Of a DNA stretch of 64,000 nucleotides, positions 32,917-42,823 are shown piece after piece. This DNA is from Hyphomicrobiales bacterium. Lineage in GTDB: Bacteria; Pseudomonadota; Alphaproteobacteria; Rhizobiales; Devosiaceae. Position numbers and translations under genes: made by a program. The notes beneath the pieces are model-generated. The model had not been told where the DNA came from. It searched no databases and was given only the letters and a program-made list of their open reading frames with translations. Every line of letters begins with the position of its first letter. The first letter of the stretch is position 1. Location: assembly GCA_004144345.1 (NCBI GenBank), contig SEEL01000011.1, positions 40,935 to 104,934 of the forward strand, written 5' to 3'.

Positions 32917-33654
32917 ATGACGACGACCAAAGACATCGTTCGCCCGCCCAAGCATCTGATCGAGGGGCTGCGCGACCTCGGTAGCGCCACCATTGCGGGG
33001 ACGCTCGGCCATATGGGCTTCCGCAATCCGCATATGACCGGCATCCTGCCCCAGAGCCGGGGCAAGTCGATCGTCGGCCCGGCGCTCACCCTGCAGTTCC
33101 TGCCGCAGCGGCCGGATCTGTTCAGCGAGGGCGAATACGCCAACCCCGAGACGCAGCTCCATCGCCATGTGCTCTATCACGTGCAGGAGGGGGACGTGGT
33201 GGTCGTCGATGCTCGCGGCGACATGAACTCCGGCGTCTTCGGCGACATGATGTCGACCTACTTCAAGGGTCGCGGCGGCGCCGGCATCGTCATCGATGGC
33301 GTGATGCGCGACCGGCCCAATGTCGACAAGCTCGATCTCTCGTTGTGGCTGAAGGGCTGGACGCCGAACTATCACGTGCAGACGGGGATCTTCCCCAATG
33401 CCGTCAACGTCACGATCGCCTGCGGCGGCGTGACCGTCGTGCCGGGCGACATCATAGTGGCCGACGATGACGGCGTCGTGGTGGTCCCACCCTCGATGGC
33501 CGAGCACATCATCGAAGACGGCAAGAAGCACGCCGAGTGGGAAGTGTTCTCGCGCGAAAAGCTGATGGCTGGCGAGTCGCTGCAGCGCTACTACCCGCTG
33601 CATCCCGACGCCGAAGGCGAATACCAGGCCTGGCGCAAGGCGCGCGGCCTGTAG
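32917..33654 (+). CDS. RraA-family protein (probable 2-oxoacid aldolase)
   Basis: A 245-residue RraA-fold protein: D-L-G-S-A-T-I-A-G-T-L-G-H, V-V-V-V-D-A-R-G-D-M-N-S-G-V-F-G-D and G-A-G-I-V-I-D-G-V-M-R-D, the last with the Arg-Asp pair used by HMG/CHA-type aldolases. Next to sugar-acid dehydratases these proteins usually cleave 4-hydroxy-2-oxoacids, releasing pyruvate or a relative. Regulation of RNase E, the other known function of the fold, is unlikely in this context. It is the last gene of the operon and converges with a MalK-type gene. Confidence 0.85.
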   Translation: MTTTKDIVRPPKHLIEGLRDLGSATIAGTLGHMGFRNPHMTGILPQSRGKSIVGPALTLQFLPQRPDLFSEGEYANPETQLHRHVLYHVQEGDVVVVDARGDMNSGVFGDMMSTYFKGRGGAGIVIDGVMRDRPNVDKLDLSLWLKGWTPNYHVQTGIFPNAVNVTIACGGVTVVPGDIIVADDDGVVVVPPSMAEHIIEDGKKHAEWEVFSREKLMAGESLQRYYPLHPDAEGEYQAWRKARGL

Positions 33655-33687
33655 TCCGCAACACGCACGAGCGGCCGTTGCCTCGCG

Positions 33688-34742
<1,055 letters not shown>

Positions 34743-34746
<4 letters not shown>

Positions 34747-36989
34747 GGTGTTCCCTGGGCTGCGGTCAGATTGAGGGTGGTCGTGCCGAGGCGCGTGTTG
34801 CTGGTCGTCACCTTGATCGGGCCGGTGCTGGTGGCCTCGACCCAGAAGCCGGTGGCGCCGCCCCGCAGGGGCACGATCGACGGGCCGAGCAGCTTGCCGG
34901 CGCCGGTCACTTCGATGGCGACGGGCTCGGGGAAGAAGGGCAGCTTGTTGCCGGCCTGGTCGAGGGCGCGGACGATCACGCGCACGGTCTGGTGCCGAGC
35001 GACGATCTCCGCGTCCGCCACCGCTTCCAGCGTCGCCGCGACCGGATCGTCGGCGAACTTCACTTCCTTCACGGCCTTGCCGCCGATGTAGCCGGTGATC
35101 ACTGCCGGCTCCCAGCGCATGCCCCACAGGCCCAGTTCTTCGGCGCTGAAATGCCGGCGGTCGATAACGACGGGCGGATGCGGCAGATGCGGAAAATTCT
35201 CGCGGTCGGGGCCGATGCGCTTGGGCGGCTGGTTGCCGTAGCGCAGCTCGACCTCCTCGCAATTGGTCAGGATCATCAGCGGCAGGGTGCCGCCGATATT
35301 GCGCTCGCCGCGGGCCCAGAAGGTCACCGGCTTCAGCACGATCTCCTCGTCGGCGTCGCACTGGCTGGCATAGGCATAGGCCGCGAATTTGGGTTCGCGG
35401 AACATGTCCATCACGCCATGATGGCAGAGCCGGTCGCCCGAGCCGAAATCCTTGTGCGTGTTGTAGTCGAAGGCGCACCAGCCGATGCAGCCGGCGATCT
35501 GCGGGTCGCCATAGGCGGCGTTCATCACCTGCAGATGGCGCAGCACGTGCTCGGCCTGGCGCTGCTCCTGGTCGTAGCTCTTGGTCGGGTACATGTGCCC
35601 GCCATATTCGGTGATCATGTAGGGCACGATCCGGTCGAGCCCGGTGACTTCCTGTTGCGGCCGCAGCGGCGTGCGCGGGCGATTGCCGCCCAGCTCCTCA
35701 TTGCCGAGGATGAAGTCGTTCATCGTGTAGACGTCCTCGAGCAGCTCGCTGTCGGTGATGAAACGGACACCGCCGGTCGGACGCGTCGTGTCGAGCTCAT
35801 GCGCCACGCGATTGGTCTCAACGTAGAAATCGTGGTCGTCCTGCGATTCATTGATGCGCACGCCCCAGATCACGATCGAGGGATGGTTCCAGTCGCGCCG
35901 GATCATGCGTCGCACATTCTCGACCGCCTCGGCCTTCCACACATCGCCGCCGATATGCTGCCAGCCGGGGATCTCTTCGAACACCAGCAGTCCGAGCTGG
36001 TCGCAGCGATCGAGGAAGTATTTGCTCTGCGGATAGTGCGAGGTGCGCACCATGTTGAGGTGCAGCTCGTGCTTCAGGATTTCCGCATCGCGCTCCTGCG
36101 CGGCGCGGCCCAGCGCATAGCCGACATAGGGGAAGGACTGGTGGCGGTTGAGGCCGCGCAGCTTCAGCAGCTTGCCGTTGAGCTTGAAGCCCTCGGTGGT
36201 GAACTCGGCGGTGCGGAAACCGAAGGTCGTCGCGCTTTCGTCGCGCCCATGCTGCGTGTCGAGCGCCAGTTCCAGCGTATAGAGCGCCGGGTTCTTGATG
36301 TCCCACAATTCGATGCCGGTCAGCCCGCCGATCGCCAGCGAGGCCGACTTGCCATCGGCCACGCCCGAGGCGGTCCCGAGCGTCTTGCCCGCTTTGTCCT
36401 TGAGCGTCGCGGTCAGCGTGCCGGCATAGGCGAGGCCCTGCGGGTTGCTGATGTCGGCATTGACGGTCACCGATTTGGTCGCCGCCAGCGCATCGGGCGT
36501 TTCGATCTTCTGGTTGCCGATCGACACCGGCGCGCTGATGCGCAGCCAGGCTTCGCGATAGATGCCGGCATAGGTCAGATAGTCGATCTGGCCGCCGAAG
36601 GGCGGGATCTGCGGGTTCTCGCTGCCATCGACGGTGATGACGACGAGGTTCTTGCCCTCCTTCAACCGGCCGGTGAAGCGCGCGCCGAACGGCGTGTAGC
36701 CGTCCTTGTGCGAGGCGATCTCGACGCCGTTGAAATAGACGACGCTGTTGGCCATGGCGCCGTCGAGGATGAGCGTCACTTCCTTGCCGGCCCAGCCCGG
36801 CTCGGCCTCGAATTCCTTCTGGTAGGTGAAGGCGCGCTGATAGTCGCGCTCGTCGAAATAGGAGAAGGGCAACTCGACCGCATTGTGCGGCAGGCGCACA
36901 TTGCGGCCGGGCCGGGGGTTGGTGGTCAGGACGCCGTCGAAGCCCTCATGGAAGACCCAGCCATCATTGAAATCGATTAGCGAACGCAT
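34743..36989 (-). CDS. Glycoside hydrolase family 2 (beta-galactosidase/beta-glucuronidase-like)
   Basis: A 748-residue GH2 enzyme. The sugar-binding jelly-roll is at ~1-155 (R-L-P-H-N-A-V, A-G-I-Y-R-E), an immunoglobulin-like domain at ~160-265 and the TIM barrel at ~270-560, with acid/base E381 (V-R-I-N-E-S) and nucleophile E461 (Y-M-I-T-E-Y-G-G). A C-terminal beta-sandwich follows from about residue 650. No signal peptide, so it acts in the cytoplasm on what the neighbouring importer brings in. The start is 12 bases from the stop of the MalG-type gene. Whether the cleaved unit is galactose, glucuronic acid or another sugar is not clear. Confidence 0.9.
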
Positions 36990-37001
36990 GGAGACAGAGC
37001 C

Positions 37002-37817
37002 TTATTTGACAGCGCCCAGCATGCCTTCGACGAAGCGGCGCTGGAGCAGGAAGAAGATGACGAGGGTGGGAAGCGTGGCGACGGTTGCGCCAACCATGAC
37101 GACGCCCCAATCGGGCGTGTAGGCCGAGATGAGGGTCGCGACCGTCAGGGTGATGGTCTTCATGTCATTGGTCTGCAACACGATCAGCGGCCACAGATAA
37201 TTGTTCCAGTTGGCCATGAAGACGATGATGGTGGCCGCCGCATAGGTCGAGCGCATCACCGGCATGTAGACGTGGAGGAAGATCTGCCATTCCTTCAGCC
37301 CGTCGATGCGTGCCGCGTCGCGCAGTTCGTGCGGGAACGCCTTCGTCGCCTGCCGGAAGTAGAAGATGATGAAGATCGAGGCGACGCCCGGCAGGATGAT
37401 GGCCTGGTAGGTGTTTATCAGCTTGAAGTTGGCCATCATGATGAAGAGCGGGATCATCAGCGCGGCGAACGGCACCGACAGCATCAGCAGCAGCAGCGCG
37501 AACAGCCGTTCGCGGAAGCGCGAGCGGAAGATCTCGAACGCATAGCCGGCCAGCGACGACACCAGCAGCGTCAGCAGCGTGCCGACGGCGGCGATGAAGA
37601 ACGAGTTGAACAGGATGCGCGGCATGTCCGCGAACGCCCAGAAGTTCGCGATGTTGGTCCACAGCGCGCCGCCCGGCGAGGTCTTGCCCTTGAGCAGTTC
37701 GGCCGACGTGTTGGTGGCGCCGACCACCATCCAGAAGAACGGAAACACCGAGATGAACGAGGCGAGGATTAGCCCCGCATAGGTGGCCGCGCGGCCGAGG
37801 CGAGCGAGAGGGGTCAT
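37002..37817 (-). CDS. Carbohydrate ABC transporter permease, MalG type
   Basis: Permease of 271 residues with six hydrophobic helices. EAA loop: E-L-R-D-A-A-R-I-D-G-L-K-E-W-Q-I-F. It ends R-R-F-V-E-G-M-L-G-A-V-K, a usual MalG C-terminus. The ATG overlaps the stop of the MalF-type gene (37814-37817). Confidence 0.93.
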   Translation of the reverse strand: MTPLARLGRAATYAGLILASFISVFPFFWMVVGATNTSAELLKGKTSPGGALWTNIANFWAFADMPRILFNSFFIAAVGTLLTLLVSSLAGYAFEIFRSRFRERLFALLLLMLSVPFAALMIPLFIMMANFKLINTYQAIILPGVASIFIIFYFRQATKAFPHELRDAARIDGLKEWQIFLHVYMPVMRSTYAAATIIVFMANWNNYLWPLIVLQTNDMKTITLTVATLISAYTPDWGVVMVGATVATLPTLVIFFLLQRRFVEGMLGAVK

Positions 37818-38701
37818 GCGCGACGATCCCTTGCAGCGAGGAACTGGAGGAAGCTGATGATCCCGACCAGGACGACGATCACATAGGACACCGTCGCGGC
37901 GTAGCCGAAGCTGGGCATGAATTTGAAGCTCAGATTGTAGATGTAGAGCGACAGGGTCAGCGTCGAATCCGAAGGCGCGCCGCCGCTGGTGATGAGGTTC
38001 GGCTCGTCGAACAATTGCAGCGTGCCGATGGTCGAGATCACCGTCGTGAACAGGATCACCGGCTTCAGCATCGGTACCGTGATGTGCCAGAAGCGGGCCC
38101 AGGCGGGAACGCCATCGATCCGCGCCGCTTCATAGATCGAGCGGTCGATGTTCTGCATCGCGGCCAGATAGAAGATCATGTTGTAGCCGGTCCACCGCCA
38201 GGTGATGGCCGAGATGATCACGACCTTGGCCCAGAACGGGTCGGCGAGCCACGGAATGGGGTTCGAAATGATGTGCAGGGCCAGCAGCATCTGGTTGATG
38301 ACGCCGTCCTGCCCGAACATCGAGCGGAAGATGACCGAATAGGCGACCAGCGAGGTGACGCAGGGCAGGAAGATCGCCGTGCGGAACAGGGCGCGGCCCC
38401 ACAGCTTGCTGTCATTGAGGGCATTGGCGAACAGCAGGGCCAGGATCAACATGATCGGCACCTGGATCGCAAGGAAGACCAGGGTGTTGGTCAGGGCGCG
38501 CAGGAACACCGGGTCCTGCGCCAGGCGCATGATGTTGGCGAAGCCGCCAAAGCTCCAGTTCATGCCGCGGCCGACCTGGAAGCTCATCCAGAGCGACCAC
38601 AGGATCGGGTAGATCATGAACAGGCCGAGCAGGATCAATGCCGGCGCAACGAACAGCCAGCCGTTCAATTCCCCTCTGCGTGCCAGGCTGTTCTGCGCCA
38701 C
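37814..38701 (-). CDS. Carbohydrate ABC transporter permease, MalF type
   Basis: Permease of 295 residues. The reading frame extends to an ATG at 38740, but the GTG at 38701 has AGGAG eight bases upstream and gives the expected short cytoplasmic N-terminus (V-A-Q-N-S-L-A-R-R) before helix 1, so it is chosen. EAA loop: Y-E-A-A-R-I-D-G-V-P-A-W-A-R-F-W. It pairs with the MalG-type subunit for the importer that feeds the GH2 enzyme. Confidence 0.92.
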   Translation of the reverse strand: MAQNSLARRGELNGWLFVAPALILLGLFMIYPILWSLWMSFQVGRGMNWSFGGFANIMRLAQDPVFLRALTNTLVFLAIQVPIMLILALLFANALNDSKLWGRALFRTAIFLPCVTSLVAYSVIFRSMFGQDGVINQMLLALHIISNPIPWLADPFWAKVVIISAITWRWTGYNMIFYLAAMQNIDRSIYEAARIDGVPAWARFWHITVPMLKPVILFTTVISTIGTLQLFDEPNLITSGGAPSDSTLTLSLYIYNLSFKFMPSFGYAATVSYVIVVLVGIISFLQFLAARDRRA

Positions 38702-38756
38702 GCTGATACTCCTGCTATCGGGATGCCCCGCGCGTCCCACGATCAGCCAAGACCCC

Positions 38757-38808
38757 CGCGCCTGGGCGCGAGGGCTCGGGAGGCCGGAAGCAGCGTCGCC
38801 GCTTCCGG
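38757..38808 (-). other. Two stem-loops between binding-protein and permease genes
   Basis: CGCGCC/GGCGCG (38757-38770) and CCGGAAGC/GCTTCCGG (38784-38808, nine-base loop) lie between the binding protein stop and the first permease start. No T-run. As in the operon at 27293, they probably favour higher levels of binding-protein mRNA. Confidence 0.55.
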
Positions 38809-38818
38809 GTTTCCGATG

Positions 38819-40090
38819 TTACTGGATCTGCTGACGGACCTGGGCGTCAATCGCCGCGATGATCTCGTCGACATTGCCACCGCTGGTGATCGCCGGGATC
38901 TGGGCAACGACGGCCGCGTCGGCCTCGTTGGTGAAGATGCCGTAGTTCACGCCGGGGATCTTGGCGAGCCAGTCGGAGAAGTTCTGCCAGACCGGGGCGC
39001 CGCCGAAGAAGTCGTCGCTGGCCTTGTAGGCATCGCCCTCACGCGCCGCGAGGAGCGAGCCGAGCGCGCCCTGGCCGATCAGGATCTTCTGGTAGAAGTC
39101 GACGTCCTTGCCCCAGACGGAGGCGAGGAAGTCCACCGCTTCGGCCTTCTCGGCAGAAGAGGAGAGCACATACCAGCTCGAGCCGCCGAGGTTCGACGCA
39201 TTGGTTGCGCCGGCGACGCCATCAAGCGCGGGCAGGGGAGCAATGCCCCACTTACCGGACTGATCGGCATTGGCCTTGATCGTGCCGACCATCCACACGC
39301 CGGTGAAGGTCGAGAGCGTGTCGCCCGAGGTGAAGCTGCCGGTATATTCGGTCCAGCCGGCCACCGGCTTGCTGATGCCCGCCGCGAGGATGCGCTGATA
39401 GGTCTCGACCGAGGCCTTGAGCACCGGGTTGCCGACAATGTTCGGGCTGCCATCGGCGTTGAAGTACCACGAACCCGCGGACTGCATCATGATGCGCAGC
39501 CAGCCGGCATCGTTCGGGTCGATCGGCAGCAGCGTGCCACCGGTCTTTTCCTTCACGGCCTTGCCGATCTCGATCAGCTTGTCCCAGGTGATGTTCTCGA
39601 GGTCGGCCGCGCCGTAGCCGGCGGCGCTCAACAGGTCCGAGCGATAGAAATAGCCGGTCACGCCCGAGTCGAAGGGCAGCGAGTAGGTCTGGCCGTTCAC
39701 CGTCGCCAGCTCGACCTTGTAGGGCGCGAAGGCGGAGTAATCGACCGCGCCGTTCAGCGCTTCGAACGAGCCGGGGAACGACTGCAGGTACTTCTGCGCG
39801 CCGTAATCCTCGATCAGCACGATGTCGGGCAGGCCGTCGGTGGTGCCCGAGGCGAGCTGCGCCTGCAGCTTCTGCTCGAGGTCGGCCTTGGCGAAGTCGA
39901 CGATGTTGAAGGTCACATCGGGATGCGCCGCGGTGTAGCGGGCACCGGCTTCCTTCATCGTGGCGCCGTTGAAATTGGGGTCCCAGCACCAGACGGTGAT
40001 TTCGACCGCCATCGCCGACGAGACTGCGAGCCAGCTGATGCCGGCCATGGCAATACCAAGCGCCCGGTGACGGGTGAGAGATAGCTTCAT
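38819..40090 (-). CDS. Carbohydrate ABC transporter substrate-binding protein
   Basis: CUT1-type periplasmic binding protein of 423 residues. Signal peptide: basic T-R-H-R start, hydrophobic core and cleavage near S-A-M-A. Mature start V-E-I-T-V-W-C-W-D-P-N-F, then the family segments D-I-V-L-I-E-D-Y-G-A and Y-S-L-P-F-D-S-G-V-T-G-Y-F-Y-R. It lies between the LacI gene and the permeases and should carry the glycoside later cut by the GH2 enzyme. Confidence 0.92.
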   Translation of the reverse strand: MKLSLTRHRALGIAMAGISWLAVSSAMAVEITVWCWDPNFNGATMKEAGARYTAAHPDVTFNIVDFAKADLEQKLQAQLASGTTDGLPDIVLIEDYGAQKYLQSFPGSFEALNGAVDYSAFAPYKVELATVNGQTYSLPFDSGVTGYFYRSDLLSAAGYGAADLENITWDKLIEIGKAVKEKTGGTLLPIDPNDAGWLRIMMQSAGSWYFNADGSPNIVGNPVLKASVETYQRILAAGISKPVAGWTEYTGSFTSGDTLSTFTGVWMVGTIKANADQSGKWGIAPLPALDGVAGATNASNLGGSSWYVLSSSAEKAEAVDFLASVWGKDVDFYQKILIGQGALGSLLAAREGDAYKASDDFFGGAPVWQNFSDWLAKIPGVNYGIFTNEADAAVVAQIPAITSGGNVDEIIAAIDAQVRQQIQ

Positions 40091-40179
40091 TGAATGTCCT
40101 CCCAGACAGTAGAGGCGGGCTCCTCCGCGCCTCTTGAGACTTTGTTAGCGGGCAAAATCCGGGGGCGCAAGATTTTCAG

Positions 40180-40272
40180 TAAATATTTATCCGGGAAGTT
40201 TGGCTGTCCTGTCAGATAGCTTGGCGCGGATGGCGCCCGCTGGGCGCGCAACGGTCGCTACTTGTCAGACAG
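40180..40272. promoter_or_regulatory. Promoter region of the GH2 operon with repeated motifs
   Basis: The 190 bases between the LacI stop and the binding-protein start contain the palindrome TAAATATTTA (40180-40189) and two direct copies of TGTCAGAYAG (40210-40219 and 40263-40272). They are candidates for operator sites of the LacI regulator. No clear -35/-10 pair is recognisable. Confidence 0.3.
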
Positions 40273-40280
40273 GAGGGTGG

Positions 40281-41264
40281 TTATTCGCCGGCCGGATGGC
40301 GGGTGCTGCCGCGCCAGATCAGCCGCGAGGCGAGGGTAATCCGCTTCGCCAGTTCGCGGCCGGTCGAGCGTTCCAGCAGCAGTTCCACCGCGGTCTCGCC
40401 GATCTCCTCGGCCGGCAGATGCACAGTCGAGAGCGGCGGGTTCATGAACTGCGCCACCGAGATGTCGTTGAAGCTCGTCACGCCAATGTCGCCGGGGATA
40501 TCGAGCCCGAGTTCGTGGATGGCGCGATAGGCGCCCACTGCCATGGAATCGTTGAACAGCACCAGCGCATCGAGCTGGCGGCCTTCGGACAGCAATTGCC
40601 GGACGGCGCGATAGCCGCCTTCTTCCGTGTTGTTGTCGCTGCGATAGAGCTGCTCGTCATAGAGCCCGGCTTCGCGCATCCATTGCACATAGGCCTGGGC
40701 GCGCGCGTCGGCCCAGCCGATATAGGCGATGCGGCGATAATCCATCCGCACCAGCGCCTGCAGCAGCTTGCGCATGGCCATGGTGAGGTCGCTATAGACG
40801 CAATCGAGCTCGTCGCTCGGCGGCAGGAAATCGGCAAACACCAGGTGCCGCGCATGGCGCTGCAGCCAGGCGATCTCGGCTTCCGTCTGCCGGCCAATGG
40901 CGATGACGCCCGAGGCGCTTTGTAGCAGCGTGGCGTCCGGCATCGAATCCGTGTGGTAAACTTTTACCGTCTCGACCTTCAGCGCGGCGCAGCGGCTCTC
41001 GATGCCGAGGCGCACCGCCACGTAATAGGGATCGACCAGTTCCTGGTCCGGCCGCAGGAAGTGTACCAGCGCGATCTTGCTCAGGCCCTGCTGGGCGGCC
41101 CGTGCGCGGTTGCGCGGCGTGGCATAGTTCAGCGCCTCGGCCGCTTCGATGATCGCCTGCCGCTTCTTGGCCGAGACCGACAGCGTCGCGTCGAAGTTCA
41201 GCACGCGCGACACGGTCGCGCTGGACACCCCAACTGCCTCGGCGATTTCCTTGAGCGTTACCAT
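40281..41264 (-). CDS. LacI-family transcriptional regulator
   Basis: A 327-residue LacI/GalR regulator. The N-terminal helix-turn-helix reads T-L-K-E-I-A-E-A-V-G-V-S-S-A-T-V-S-R-V-L and continues with the hinge helix region. The periplasmic-binding-like core has G-V-T-S-F-N-D-I-S-V-A-Q-F and P-P-L-S-T-V-H-L-P near the C-terminus. It is upstream of and on the same strand as the GH2/ABC operon, so it probably represses that operon and itself; an inducer sugar is expected. Confidence 0.93.
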   Translation of the reverse strand: MVTLKEIAEAVGVSSATVSRVLNFDATLSVSAKKRQAIIEAAEALNYATPRNRARAAQQGLSKIALVHFLRPDQELVDPYYVAVRLGIESRCAALKVETVKVYHTDSMPDATLLQSASGVIAIGRQTEAEIAWLQRHARHLVFADFLPPSDELDCVYSDLTMAMRKLLQALVRMDYRRIAYIGWADARAQAYVQWMREAGLYDEQLYRSDNNTEEGGYRAVRQLLSEGRQLDALVLFNDSMAVGAYRAIHELGLDIPGDIGVTSFNDISVAQFMNPPLSTVHLPAEEIGETAVELLLERSTGRELAKRITLASRLIWRGSTRHPAGE

Positions 41265-41285
41265 CGTGCCCCGCGATCCGCTCGC

Positions 41286-41305
41286 GGTGATAGAAAACTA
41301 TTACC
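41286..41305. promoter_or_regulatory. Candidate LacI operator GGTGATAG-N4-CTATTACC
   Basis: A 20-base near-palindrome with one mismatch between its arms, 21 bases upstream of the LacI start, suitable for autoregulation. A related GGTAAA-CT-TTTACC palindrome occurs inside the LacI coding region at about 40956-40969 and could be a secondary site or chance. Confidence 0.45.
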
Positions 41306-41334
41306 CCGCGGGGCAACCCTGAAATTCCTGGGTG

Positions 41335-42624
41335 CTACTCGGCCGGGGCGGCCCGCAGGGCCTTTTGGCGGTCGGATCGCACGAAGCGCAGCAGCAGGGC
41401 GCAAGCCGCGATGGCGGTGAGGATTTCGACCGCATAGGCCGAAACGAAGGCGCCCTGGACCCCGGCGACAGCGCAGGAAACGGCCAAAATCAGCGCGGCG
41501 AGAATGTTGGACGTGTTGTAGACGAGCGCCCGCACGTCCTGGCGCCCAGCCGCGCCGAAGGCGTCGAGCGCGATCGAACTGAACGAAACGGGGATCACCA
41601 CCCAGCACAGGATCTGCGTGAAGCCGACCATCGAGCTGTACTCGTCGCCGAACAGGAGCGGCATCAGCGGCGCCAGCACATAGACGGCCACCGCGGCGAA
41701 AATGGCGATCCCGACGCCGGCGCCCATCACCTTGCGGACCCGGCCCAGCGCGTTGTGGAAGCCATTGGCAAAGGCCACGGCCGAGCCCGGATAGATCAGC
41801 CGGTTGAGGGCCTCGATCGAGAGGAACGAGCTGTCGAGCACGCGGCGGGCCACGCCATAGGACGAGACGATCTCGGCGGAGGTGAACATGCCGAGCAGCA
41901 CGATGTCGGTATTCTGGCGGATCGCCTTGAAGATGAACTGGGTCGAGAACAGCGCGCCGATCTTCAGTTCTTCGCGCACGAGGGTGTAGTGCGGCTTGCC
42001 CTGGCGCCAGATCAGATGCACCGCGATCGCCGCGATGATGAGGTGGGCGCCGAAGAACCACACCGACCATTCAGCGACGCTGGTCACGCCGAAGACGAGG
42101 CAGCCGAGCAGGGCGGCGGCCAGCCGAGTCAGCCCGAAGCCGACTTCCACCGCATTGGCGACCGCGAAGTTGGAGCGGGCAATGTAGGAGGCGGTGGCCA
42201 GCGACACGAGGCGCAGCACAAACACCGTGCTGATGAGCAGCAGGGCGATGGTGCCCAGATTCACCAGCGCGTCAGGCGACACCGGCACGAGGATCGGCAG
42301 GACGATGAGGCCGGCGACGAACAGCAGCCCCGCCGTGCCGAGGGTCAGCAGCAGCGCGTGGCCCATCAGCCGGGGGTAGTCCGCGGGGTCCTGGGCAATG
42401 CGCCGGACCAGCGTTTCCTGCGCGCCGAGGCCGCAGACCTGCACGGCGACGTTGGTAAAGGCGGTGATCGTCACATAGAGCGCGAACTGGTCGGCACCCA
42501 GCGTCCGCGCCAGGATCGCGAAGGTGATGAGCTGGGTGATGCTGGACAGAATCAGGCTGCCGCCCGAGCCGGCATAGCTCAGCGCCATTGGAACAAGTTT
42601 CTTAAAAATGTCCTGACCCGCCAA
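41335..42624 (-). CDS. Polysaccharide flippase, Wzx/MOP family
   Basis: Polytopic membrane protein of 429 residues with about 12 hydrophobic helices (for example Y-A-G-S-G-G-S-L-I-L and A-I-L-A-R-T-L-G-A-D-Q-F-A-L-Y), the pattern of oligosaccharide flippases that move undecaprenyl-linked repeat units across the inner membrane. The start is TTG at 42624, supported by AGGAG eight bases upstream; the first ATG is only at residue 13. It is divergent from the chain-length gene at 42824 and begins the EPS locus. Confidence 0.87.
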   Translation of the reverse strand: MAGQDIFKKLVPMALSYAGSGGSLILSSITQLITFAILARTLGADQFALYVTITAFTNVAVQVCGLGAQETLVRRIAQDPADYPRLMGHALLLTLGTAGLLFVAGLIVLPILVPVSPDALVNLGTIALLLISTVFVLRLVSLATASYIARSNFAVANAVEVGFGLTRLAAALLGCLVFGVTSVAEWSVWFFGAHLIIAAIAVHLIWRQGKPHYTLVREELKIGALFSTQFIFKAIRQNTDIVLLGMFTSAEIVSSYGVARRVLDSSFLSIEALNRLIYPGSAVAFANGFHNALGRVRKVMGAGVGIAIFAAVAVYVLAPLMPLLFGDEYSSMVGFTQILCWVVIPVSFSSIALDAFGAAGRQDVRALVYNTSNILAALILAVSCAVAGVQGAFVSAYAVEILTAIAACALLLRFVRSDRQKALRAAPAE

Positions 42625-42710
42625 TTGGCAGACTCCTGGCCGGATACGCCCCGCAAATGCGGCCGGTTTGTCGCATAATTTTCAACTTCAGCGCCTGAAG
42701 TATTGCGACG

Positions 42711-42734
42711 GGGTTAACGTGAGTTGGAGGTTAA
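42711..42734. promoter_or_regulatory. Tandem GGTTAAC boxes in the divergent EPS promoter region
   Basis: GGTTAAC occurs at 42711-42717 and 42728-42734, 17 bases apart start to start, in the 199-base gap between the flippase and GumC-like genes. Related GGTTAAG or TTAACC motifs recur in other intergenic parts of the EPS locus. The binding protein is unknown. Confidence 0.4.
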
Positions 42735-42823
42735 CCACTACCCGTAAACTGCAGCGATTCCGCTTCCTTGTGCTTCTATAAGCATGCGCACAACTCCAGC
42801 AATCTCTGGGCGGAACCAACGGC

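Noticed and set aside
42711..42734. CtrA binding site in the EPS promoter region
   Set aside because: CtrA sites need TTAA-N7-TTAA spacing; here the two TTAA cores are 13 bases apart, and the other EPS boxes also do not fit.
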